This document shows, in pieces, positions 1 through 5,521 of a DNA stretch of 8,426 bases. The stretch comes from Phycisphaerales bacterium (GTDB taxonomy: Bacteria; Planctomycetota; Phycisphaerae; Phycisphaerales; UBA1924), in the NCBI GenBank assembly GCA_003511945.1, contig DOJA01000192.1, forward strand, positions 1 through 8,426, given 5' to 3'. The first letter of the stretch is position 1; every line of letters starts with the position of its first letter. The position numbers were made by a program, and so were the translations under genes. The notes below the pieces were generated by a model that made no database searches, was not told the origin of the DNA, and saw only the letters and a program-made list of their open reading frames with translations.

Positions 1-130
1 CCACCGCCCCCGGACCGCCCCACCGCTCCGACAGAGGCCTCAGCACCAGCGCCGCCCCCGACGCCACCGACAGCAGCAGCACCACCGCCGCCCCCGCCGA
101 CAACGACGAGAACCGCCCGCCAGTCCCCAT
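1..130 (-). CDS. N-terminal fragment of a membrane or secreted protein (runs off left edge)
   Basis: An ATG read leftwards at 130 opens a frame with no stop to the window edge, giving 43 codons. The fragment begins MGTGGRFSSLSAGAAVV and has one hydrophobic stretch at about residues 12-30, rich in A, V and L, followed by RPLSERWGG. This is the look of an N-terminal signal anchor or first transmembrane helix. Codon third positions are almost all G or C, like the neighbouring genes. It lies 112 nt downstream of the lacI stop on the same strand, so it could share that transcript. The Shine-Dalgarno region is weak (a purine-rich AGGGGCGAG about 13 nt upstream). The family cannot be recognised from this fragment; a membrane transporter or an exosortase-type protein is possible but unsupported. 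Confidence 0.5.
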   Translation of the reverse strand, partial: MGTGGRFSSLSAGAAVVLLLSVASGAALVLRPLSERWGGPGAV

Positions 131-242
131 GAGCCCGTTGACTCGCCCCTGCTTCATCGTCGGACCGTCCTCGACCAATGGCTCCGCACCCGAGGGCGGG
201 CCCGGGACACCGACGCCTGCCGCTCCCCCCGGGGGGGGCGCA

Positions 243-1262
243 TCAGCCGCGCTCGCCCCGAACCGGCGGCGTGCTCGTCGTCTGATTGATCTCGAAAGTC
301 GTCTGGCGGATGCTCCGCAGCGGCTCGTCGCTGTCCCCGCGCACACGACGCACCAGCCACCGCGCCGCTTCGTACCCCAGCAGACTCGCGTCCTGGCACA
401 CCGCCGTGAAGGGCGGGAACGCGTGGTGACGCAGGTCGCTGTCATCAAAGCCCACGATCGACAGGTCCTGAGGCACCCTGATCTGCATCTCCCGGCACGC
501 GTTCATCCCGCCCAGCGTCGCCATCGGATCCGTAAAGAAGATCGCCGTGGGCGGATCGCGCAGGTTCATCAGGTACCGGACCGCGTTGGCCCCGCCGTTC
601 ATGTCCGCCACCAGGTCCACCAGGAGCGACGGGTCGAACTCAACCCCGCTCGCCTCCAGCGCCTCGCGGTAGCCCTCGCACCGGTCCGTGTGGTCGGTGT
701 CGTGGACATAGTGAACCCCGAGCGCGATCCGACGGTGCCCCAGCCGGATCAGGTGCTCCACCGCCCGGCGGCTGTCGCTCCGAGACTCCGTGCAGATGAA
801 GTTCACCTTCGGGTTCTCGAACCGGTCCGCCACGACGACCGACGGCACGCCCGCCTCCGCGATCGCCTCGCACTCCTCGCGCGAGTCTTCGAACGAGCGG
901 AGGATCACCCCCTTCACGCCCTTGCGCCGGAAGAACGACGCGTAGTCCTCCCGCGGCGCCCGGTCGCGCCCGATGTTCAGGATGGTGATGTCGTACCGGT
1001 GCGCGTTCAGCCCGCGCAGGATGCCGAACATCAGCGACGAGTCGAACGCCCCGTAGTCCGCCCGAACCGCGTCCCCGGGGTACGCCAGCGCCACCACATC
1101 CGAAACCACCGTCGAGGACGACTTCACATACCCCATCTGGCGGGCCGCTTCGAGCACCCGCTCACGGGTCTCCCCGTTCACATTCGGCAGGTCGTTGAGC
1201 GCACGGGACACCGTCGCCACAGACACGCCCGCCCGCGCCGCGATGTCCCGAACAGACGCCAT
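243..1262 (-). CDS. LacI/GalR-family transcriptional repressor
   Basis: A 339-residue one-component sugar-responsive regulator of the usual family length. Residues 4-23 (VRDIAARAGVSVATVSRALN) are the classic LacI helix-turn-helix. The periplasmic-binding-protein-like effector domain follows, with RLGHRRIALG, VPQDLSIVGFDDS and a C-terminal FEINQTTSTPP matching the conserved family end. I chose ATG at 1262 over the in-frame GTG at 1271: it gives the usual short N-terminus, and an AAGGG sits 8 nt before it. An unusual feature is the segment after GY (residues 44-45). It runs VKSSSTVVSDVVALAYPGD, about 6-8 residues shorter than usual, and lacks the N-x-x-A-x-x-L hinge helix whose leucine opens the DNA minor groove in LacI and PurR. 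The gene neighbours glycoside hydrolases and carries a candidate operator at its own promoter. The family call is secure; the effector sugar is unknown. Confidence 0.93.
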   Translation of the reverse strand: MASVRDIAARAGVSVATVSRALNDLPNVNGETRERVLEAARQMGYVKSSSTVVSDVVALAYPGDAVRADYGAFDSSLMFGILRGLNAHRYDITILNIGRDRAPREDYASFFRRKGVKGVILRSFEDSREECEAIAEAGVPSVVVADRFENPKVNFICTESRSDSRRAVEHLIRLGHRRIALGVHYVHDTDHTDRCEGYREALEASGVEFDPSLLVDLVADMNGGANAVRYLMNLRDPPTAIFFTDPMATLGGMNACREMQIRVPQDLSIVGFDDSDLRHHAFPPFTAVCQDASLLGYEAARWLVRRVRGDSDEPLRSIRQTTFEINQTTSTPPVRGERG

Positions 1263-1283
1263 GCGATCCACCCTTCACTCAGA

Positions 1284-1296
1284 TGAAACAGTTACA
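1284..1296. promoter_or_regulatory. Candidate LacI-type operator upstream of the lacI-family gene
   Basis: TGAAACAGTTACA is a 13-nt near-palindrome with an odd centre: five of six base pairs are symmetric (TG-A-AAC-A-GTT-A-CA). It lies 21 nt upstream of the regulator start and just downstream of a predicted -10 box, where binding would block transcription. The surrounding 19 nt (1282-1300) recur with one mismatch at 5372-5390. Autoregulation is inferred. Confidence 0.5.
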
Positions 1297-1302
1297 GACC
1301 TC

Positions 1303-1332
1303 ATCGTACCGACCGGGGTCCCCGGCGGTCAA
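1303..1332 (-). promoter_or_regulatory. Possible sigma-70-type promoter for the lacI-family gene
   Basis: On the minus strand TTGACC (1332-1327) and TACGAT (1308-1303) are separated by 18 bp, matching -35 (5 of 6) and -10 (4 of 6) consensus boxes. The predicted start falls near 1296, at the edge of the candidate operator. The -35 box overlaps the loop of the terminator-like hairpin at 1316-1344. Planctomycete promoters are poorly defined, so this is tentative. Confidence 0.35.
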
Positions 1333-1344
1333 CGCCGGGGACCC
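1316..1344 (-). terminator. GC-rich hairpin after the PEP-CTERM gene, terminator-like
   Basis: GGGTCCCCGGCG (1316-1327) and CGCCGGGGACCC (1333-1344) form a perfect 12-bp stem with a 5-nt loop, GTCAA. It begins 15 nt past the stop of the PEP-CTERM gene, the usual place for an intrinsic terminator. No T-tract follows on the minus strand, so it may act as a weak or factor-assisted terminator, or as an mRNA 3' stabiliser. Confidence 0.6.
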
Positions 1345-1359
1345 GATCGGCCAGTCTCC

Positions 1360-2013
1360 TTATCGGCGACGACGGGCCACGCCCATCCCCACCACCGCGA
1401 GCAGCGACAGCGCCCCCGGCGTCGGGATGCGGCTGAAGCTCGCGTCGTCCCACGCAACGCTCGTGTCCGCCGGGCTGCCGTTGTTGGTGAAGCTCTGCAC
1501 CGCCATCACGATCCGGGCCTCGACCGCGCCCGCGGGCGCGATGTCGCTGATCGTGAACTGCTGGTAGTCGGCGGTCAGCAACCCGCTGACCACCGAGTTC
1601 AGCTCGCTGATCTTGCCGCTGCCTCCCCACCACTCGATGCGGAACTCCGCGCCGTTGTTGACGCTGGGGTTCAGCCGCGCCCAGATCGAGAGCTCATAGA
1701 GGCCCCCAACCGCAACGCCCGGCACCGTCTGCACATGGCCCGTAAACGCGTTGAACCCGGTCGGGTGCGCGCCCGCGCGGACCGTCGTCACCAGCGCCGC
1801 CGCGCCGGCGTGAGGGGCCGCCCCGGTGGTGTTGAACGCTTCCAGGAAGGTCCCGGCCGGACCGCCGAAGAACCCGTTCCAGTTCAGCACATTCGAGAAG
1901 TCAAAGCCCAGCGGGGCCTCGAACCCGGGGTTGTTCAGCAGGTTCTGCGCCTGCGCCTGAGCCCCGATCGCCGCCACCGCGGCAACCACAAGAAAAGCAC
2001 GAGGATGTGACAT
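1360..2013 (-). CDS. PEP-CTERM (PTPG variant) secreted protein with a CBM4/9-like domain
   Basis: A 217-residue exported surface protein. Residues 1-22 are a signal peptide (hydrophobic AFLVVAAVAAIG, then AQAQA). The mature part opens with NLLNNPGFEAP, the typical start of a CBM4/9-like galactose-binding fold, and closes that fold near WDDASFSRI (188-196). The C-terminus is a PEP-CTERM sorting tail: PTPG (197-200), a short hydrophobic helix (201-212) and RRRR (214-217). In this family an exosortase is expected to cut the tail and pass the protein to the cell surface or extracellular matrix. No exosortase is visible here. The ATG at 2013 follows a purine-rich AAGGGAAGAGAG. The gene has its own predicted promoter and operator-like site upstream, and a hairpin downstream. 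The ligand is unknown; carbohydrate binding is inferred from fold and neighbours. Confidence 0.85.
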   Translation of the reverse strand: MSHPRAFLVVAAVAAIGAQAQAQNLLNNPGFEAPLGFDFSNVLNWNGFFGGPAGTFLEAFNTTGAAPHAGAAALVTTVRAGAHPTGFNAFTGHVQTVPGVAVGGLYELSIWARLNPSVNNGAEFRIEWWGGSGKISELNSVVSGLLTADYQQFTISDIAPAGAVEARIVMAVQSFTNNGSPADTSVAWDDASFSRIPTPGALSLLAVVGMGVARRRR

Positions 2014-2101
2014 GTCTACTCTCTTCCCTTTCTTCGTGACCGGCCCCGCAACGAGCGGCTCTCACGAGCACGCCCCCTCGCCGCGGACGCCTGAAACACT
2101 A

Positions 2102-2115
2102 TGAAACATGTTTAC
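2102..2115. promoter_or_regulatory. Candidate operator upstream of the PEP-CTERM gene
   Basis: TGAAACATGTTTAC contains a perfect 10-bp palindrome, AAACATGTTT (2104-2113). It resembles the 1284-1296 and 5374-5386 sites but has an even AT centre. TGAAACA is also present at 2092-2098, exactly 10 bp (one helical turn) before the TGAAACA of this site. It lies about 90 nt upstream of the PEP-CTERM start and overlaps the predicted -10 box, so repression is plausible. Confidence 0.45.
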
Positions 2116-2141
2116 TATGCCCGAGATTCGGGCTCCGTCAA
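2114..2141 (-). promoter_or_regulatory. Possible promoter for the PEP-CTERM gene
   Basis: On the minus strand TTGACG (2141-2136) and CATAGT (2119-2114) are 16 bp apart and resemble -35 and -10 boxes (5 of 6 and 4 of 6). The -10 overlaps the operator-like palindrome at 2102-2115. The 5' leader would be about 95 nt. Tentative. Confidence 0.35.
2119..2133 (-). terminator. Small hairpin downstream of the hydrolase-pseudopilin operon
   Basis: GCCCGA-GAT-TCGGGC is a perfect 6-bp stem with a 3-nt loop, about 70 nt past the pseudopilin stop. AT-richer sequence follows on the minus strand, but not a proper T-tract. It could be a weak terminator of the upstream operon; it also lies in the spacer of the predicted PEP-CTERM promoter. 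Short stems like this are common by chance in GC-rich DNA. Confidence 0.25.
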
Positions 2142-2202
2142 CCGCTCCCAGACCTCCGTTCCACCCCCGGGTCCGAGAACCATCACCGATCGTGTCCGGC
2201 CC

Positions 2203-3183
2203 TCAGGGCTGTTCGCCCGACGGGACCTTGTCGATCTCGCGATCGAGCGCCGACCACAGCACCCGCATCGAACTCCTGCCCGCGTCCCCCAGCAGTTCCT
2301 GCTGCCGGAACAGTTCCACGCTCCCGTCTCCACGGGCGAAGTTGGCTGCCCCGTTCGGATCGAACGGGAGCGTCGTCGCCCCGTGCCGATAGAACGGCAC
2401 ATAGGTCTTCACCGTCGTCCGGGTGAGCCCCGCCATCTCGATCGACCCCGCCGACGCGCTCACCCACTGACCGGGGAACGCCGTGGCCGCCGTGATCCCC
2501 GCGCCGCCCCCGAATCGCTCGCCCGGCTTGCCCAGGTCGCCGATATCCGCGGCCGCGTACCACGCCGTCGGGGGCTTCGAAGCCGAGGCCCCTTCGTTGA
2601 AGAACAGCCCCCACGCCTCGCCCAGCAGGATCGTCTGCGACGCCCCGCCGCTCGTCGCGTCAAAGCCGCGCCCGCGCTTCGCCTCGCCGGGATCCGTCGG
2701 GTTCCGACCCGGGCTCCCGAACGACTTCGTCCCCGAGTTGTACTTCGTCGCGCTGGCCGCCCAGTAGTTCATCGCGTACGAGCGCCCGGCCAGCGGGTGA
2801 TCCGGGCACACCATCGAGCCGCCGCCCAGCGTCTGGTTCCGGATGTTGCTCGTCGAGAGGTTCGACTCGTCGAACTGCGGCATGTACTTGCCGATGCGGT
2901 TCACATCGTACCAGAACATCCCTGTCTTCCCGGTCTCCGGGTCCTTGATCCCATCCAGGTTCGGCGGGTACCGCGAGTTGTAGTCCGCTGTGTACGCAAC
3001 CAGCGACACCGCCACCTGGTGCATGTTCGACGCGCACTTCACCGTGTTCGCCGACTTCCGCGCGCGCCCCAGCGCCGGCAGCAGGATCCCGATCAGGATC
3101 GCGATCACCGCAACCACCACCAGCAGCTCGATCAGCGTGAACCCGGCCCTGCGGCCCGCGAGACGATCATGGCCCTGCTTCAT
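2203..3183 (-). CDS. Type II secretion/type IV pilus pseudopilin-like protein with H...DG motif
   Basis: A 326-residue protein with a class III signal: a basic leader (MKQGHDRLAGRRAG) cut at G14|F15, then FTLIELLVVVAVIAILIG with the conserved E19 at +5. It ends its membrane helix at LLPALGRARKSA. This is the prepilin N-terminal cleavage/methylation domain, so it should be processed by prepilin peptidase and sit in the inner membrane or a fibre. The rest is the periplasmic domain typical of the large planctomycete and Lentisphaerae pseudopilin-like family, with CPDHP (126-130) and a C-terminal RHGATT...NFARGDGSVELF (H267, D286, G287). The start ATG lies 2 nt after the hydrolase stop, with GGAG 9 nt upstream inside the hydrolase gene, which indicates translational coupling. 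Its precise job is unknown; a surface or fibre component used with the hydrolase is inferred. Confidence 0.9.
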   Translation of the reverse strand: MKQGHDRLAGRRAGFTLIELLVVVAVIAILIGILLPALGRARKSANTVKCASNMHQVAVSLVAYTADYNSRYPPNLDGIKDPETGKTGMFWYDVNRIGKYMPQFDESNLSTSNIRNQTLGGGSMVCPDHPLAGRSYAMNYWAASATKYNSGTKSFGSPGRNPTDPGEAKRGRGFDATSGGASQTILLGEAWGLFFNEGASASKPPTAWYAAADIGDLGKPGERFGGGAGITAATAFPGQWVSASAGSIEMAGLTRTTVKTYVPFYRHGATTLPFDPNGAANFARGDGSVELFRQQELLGDAGRSSMRVLWSALDREIDKVPSGEQP

Positions 3184-3185
3184 GG

Positions 3186-5126
3186 TCAGCGCTCCAGATA
3201 CAAGTCAAACAACCGTGCGACCCCAGACTTCTCCGAACCCATCAACTGCACCGCCACCGTCCCCACCGAGTGCATGTCGATCCGCCGGGCGCCCCCCTGG
3301 TTCCCCCACGAGCTCTGACCCGACAGATCCGCGATCCGAACGCGGTACACCCCACGCTCACCCGTGCCGATCATCGGCAGCGAGGTGAACGACTCCGCGT
3401 CGTCCCCACCGGAAGTGTCGAACTCGCTCCAAGGCGCCTTCGCCCCGCCCTCGTTCACATGGAAATGAACCTCGATCCCGCGGGCGATCTCCGCGTCCAG
3501 CACGATGAACTCGTACCCGTCAAGGTCCGTCGTGTGCGCCGGCCCCCGCGACAGCGCCTGCGACGCAGGCCCCCGGAAACTCACGCCTACGCCGTACTCC
3601 TTCCCCGTCCGGTACCGAACCTCGATCGCCCCGCCCACCTTCTCGATCGCCACCTCCGCGTCGGCCGCGTTCCAGGTCTCGATCGGCCCCGCCCCGTTCC
3701 GCATCAGGTTCATCTGCGGCGGACGGCCCGGGTGCTGCCCGGGCGTGTAGGTCACGCCCTGGCTCCGCGGCGCGTCGACGGGGAGCGGGCGATCGCTCGA
3801 CGCATGAATCTGCCCCGCCAGCGAGTTCGCCTCGCGCATCGCCCCCAGCAGCACCTCGTAGGGCCGGTGCTCGAGGTCCACCACTCCATAGTTGGAGTCC
3901 TCTCCGTCGAACCGTCCCTGGGGCGACTGATCGGCCCATTGGAACCAGTGGTAGCCGATCACCATGGGCTCAGCCGCGATCTCCGAGACAAACTCGCGGA
4001 ACCCCGCCGCCCGGTCCCGCTGTGTCGCGACCACGCCCCCGGCCCCGCGCGTGTTGGGGTTCCCGCTCTGATTCTCCTTCGCGCGCCAGGAGAACTCCGT
4101 CACCATCAGGGGCTTGCGGGCCACAACCCAGTGGCGCGCCAGCAGCTTCTTCGTCGAATCCGGCGTCGGTGAGTAGCTGTTCACCGACACCACATCGCAG
4201 CTCGCCCCCACCGCACGAACCACGCTCGCGGGCGCATCGCCGGCGAACCGCACGCCGAGGATCAGCACCCCGGGATGGAGCCGTCGAACCACCGCGGTCG
4301 ATCGCGAGAGGAACCGCTCGGCCGCCAGCGCGGTGAACGCTTCCCGGTCTTCCATCGCGGCCGGAGCCGCGCTCGCCCGCATGGCGATGCCTCCGAGCGA
4401 ATCCCACGAGTCCGCGTCGACTCCATACGCTGTTCGCACCGCCTCGAGCGTCGGATGCCGCGACCGGATGAACTCCACCGCCGCCGCCCGTGCCGGGTCG
4501 CCCTTCTCCAGATCGAGCGCCCGCTCGAGCAGCGTGTCCGTCGGGCGGACATCCCACGCCGTCTTGCCCCACCAGGGCATCTCGTTGTCCAGGAACACCC
4601 CGAGCACATCGCCGCGCCCGGCGTAGGCGCCCATCACTTCGCGGGTGCGCTTCTCGACCATCGCCTCAAACCCGGGCCGGAGCCCCGCGAGGCACCGGTC
4701 GGCGCCGAACTCCGCGACATACAGGATCGGCGTCTGCACCAGCCCCGGATCGGTCACCGCGGCGCTGCTCCAGCACGCCACCGTGTTGAAGTTGGCCCCG
4801 CGGAGCGTCTCCGCGCACGACCGCGCCCACGCCGAGACATCCCCGCCGAACTGGCGCTTCAGCGGGTCGTAGTAATGCGTCCCCGCCCGCGGCTGGTGCT
4901 GCGTGTCCGTCACCGAGTTGACGCCGATCGACAGGAACCGCTCGCCGTCCGCGCTGCGCTCGTACCAGAACCGCCCGGCGTCATCGGTCACCACGCGGAA
5001 TGCGCCCGGGGCCGCGGCCGGACCCGCCACCTGCGCCCTCGCGCCGTCGCCATGCCCAAGAACCACAGACAGCGCAAGCCCGATCACCAGTTCGACCGCA
5101 CGGACCAGGCGAAGTGGGGTTGTCAT
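3186..5126 (-). CDS. Secreted GH50-like (beta-agarase family) clan GH-A glycoside hydrolase
   Basis: A 646-residue exported enzyme. Residues 1-31 are a signal peptide ending GARA. The N-terminal strand reads FLSIGVNSVTD (64-74). The (beta/alpha)8 barrel carries DNEMPWWG, with N181-E182 as the expected clan GH-A acid/base pair, and VTEFSW, with E344 as the likely nucleophile. GYHWFQWADQ followed by GRFDGEDSNYGVVD (391-417) closely recalls GH50 beta-agarases, from memory rather than a search. After a proline-rich linker (about 443-475), residues 475-646 look like a CBM11/galactose-binding beta-sandwich. I chose ATG at 5126, 49 codons inside the longer frame, because GGAAGG sits just upstream and the signal peptide then falls at the N-terminus. 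The pseudopilin gene follows after 2 nt. Retaining hydrolysis of a galactan-like or other beta-linked polysaccharide is likely; agar as substrate is not shown. GH42 is the main alternative. Confidence 0.75.
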   Translation of the reverse strand: MTTPLRLVRAVELVIGLALSVVLGHGDGARAQVAGPAAAPGAFRVVTDDAGRFWYERSADGERFLSIGVNSVTDTQHQPRAGTHYYDPLKRQFGGDVSAWARSCAETLRGANFNTVACWSSAAVTDPGLVQTPILYVAEFGADRCLAGLRPGFEAMVEKRTREVMGAYAGRGDVLGVFLDNEMPWWGKTAWDVRPTDTLLERALDLEKGDPARAAAVEFIRSRHPTLEAVRTAYGVDADSWDSLGGIAMRASAAPAAMEDREAFTALAAERFLSRSTAVVRRLHPGVLILGVRFAGDAPASVVRAVGASCDVVSVNSYSPTPDSTKKLLARHWVVARKPLMVTEFSWRAKENQSGNPNTRGAGGVVATQRDRAAGFREFVSEIAAEPMVIGYHWFQWADQSPQGRFDGEDSNYGVVDLEHRPYEVLLGAMREANSLAGQIHASSDRPLPVDAPRSQGVTYTPGQHPGRPPQMNLMRNGAGPIETWNAADAEVAIEKVGGAIEVRYRTGKEYGVGVSFRGPASQALSRGPAHTTDLDGYEFIVLDAEIARGIEVHFHVNEGGAKAPWSEFDTSGGDDAESFTSLPMIGTGERGVYRVRIADLSGQSSWGNQGGARRIDMHSVGTVAVQLMGSEKSGVARLFDLYLER

Positions 5127-5256
5127 GCGTTCCTTCCGCGTTGACGATCCGCCGCCGGCGAGGGCGCGACGGAAACGACCTCCCCCGAGTGTAACGATTT
5201 GCAGTATCTGTTCCAGCAACTTCTCCAAGAAATCTGCGCGGCATCGGCGAGATTTA

Positions 5257-5270
5257 GTAAAACGGTTCAC
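5257..5270. promoter_or_regulatory. Candidate LacI-type operator on the hydrolase side
   Basis: GTAAAACGGTTCAC is an imperfect 14-bp palindrome (5 of 7 pairs) with the central CG typical of many LacI-family operators. It lies about 130 nt upstream of the hydrolase start, in an AT-rich patch. It resembles the other three sites only loosely (GTAAA...GTT.CA), and no clear promoter boxes flank it. Confidence 0.35.
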
Positions 5271-5373
5271 CAATCGCGATCCAGCCGCAATCCGCCAGAA
5301 TCAGGCCCCGCTCCGCCCATTCACTCTTCCACACAAAACCGCTTGACTCACTCCTCACCCCGTGTAATCCTGA

Positions 5374-5386
5374 TGAAACAGTTACT
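5374..5386. promoter_or_regulatory. Candidate LacI-type operator on the dockerin-gene side
   Basis: TGAAACAGTTACT sits within a 19-nt block (5372-5390) identical at 18 positions to 1282-1300 upstream of the lacI-family gene. It lies about 135 nt upstream of the plus-strand start and 5 nt after a possible -10 box (TGTAAT). Conservation between two non-coding regions 4.1 kb apart supports a binding site for a shared regulator. Confidence 0.5.
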
Positions 5387-5521
5387 GACCGCCGCACACG
5401 GGCCGTCCGCGTTGGAACGCCCGGCGTGAGCAGGTCCGATCAGAATAGTCCCTACTGGCTCTCCCACCCGGACCCAGCAGGGCGACACCGCCGGACTCAC
5501 CGGCCCTGGAGGATTGAACAC

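Larger units (their letters stand above)
5127..5521. promoter_or_regulatory. Divergent intergenic control region
   Basis: A 395-nt gene-free gap between the minus-strand hydrolase operon and the plus-strand dockerin protein gene. It contains AT-richer stretches (about 5190-5275 and 5330-5390) in otherwise very GC-rich DNA. It holds two operator-like sequences, one per side (5257-5270 and 5374-5386). On the plus strand TGTAAT (5363-5368) is a fair -10 match, just before the second site. TTGACT at 5343-5348 is a fair -35 but only 14 bp away, so the pair is imperfect. GGAGG at 5510-5514 is the ribosome-binding site of the plus-strand gene. No small gene or RNA is convincing here. Confidence 0.6.

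Noticed and set aside
225..238. C6G8 run just downstream of the lacI stop
   Set aside because: The arms abut without a loop, so it is not a good terminator. It may be an error-prone homopolymer but has no other support.
129..1286. Long open frame on the plus strand opposite the lacI-family gene
   Set aside because: It is an Arg/His/Pro-rich translation typical of an antisense shadow in GC-rich DNA. The minus strand encodes a complete, recognisable regulator.
5190..5203. TGTAACGATTTGCA as a further operator copy
   Set aside because: It shares the TGTAAC half with the 1284 site but symmetry is poor in the rest.
5373..5429. Possible 18-residue leader peptide MKQLLTAAHG... starting in the shared motif, with a similar MKQLQT start at 1283
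   Set aside because: There is no ribosome-binding site, the peptides diverge after six residues, and the 1283 copy is antisense to the gene it precedes. A DNA-binding site explains the conservation better.
5199..5429. Small plus-strand open frame in the divergent intergenic region
   Set aside because: It has no ribosome-binding site and no recognisable domain, and it crosses the candidate promoter and operator sites.
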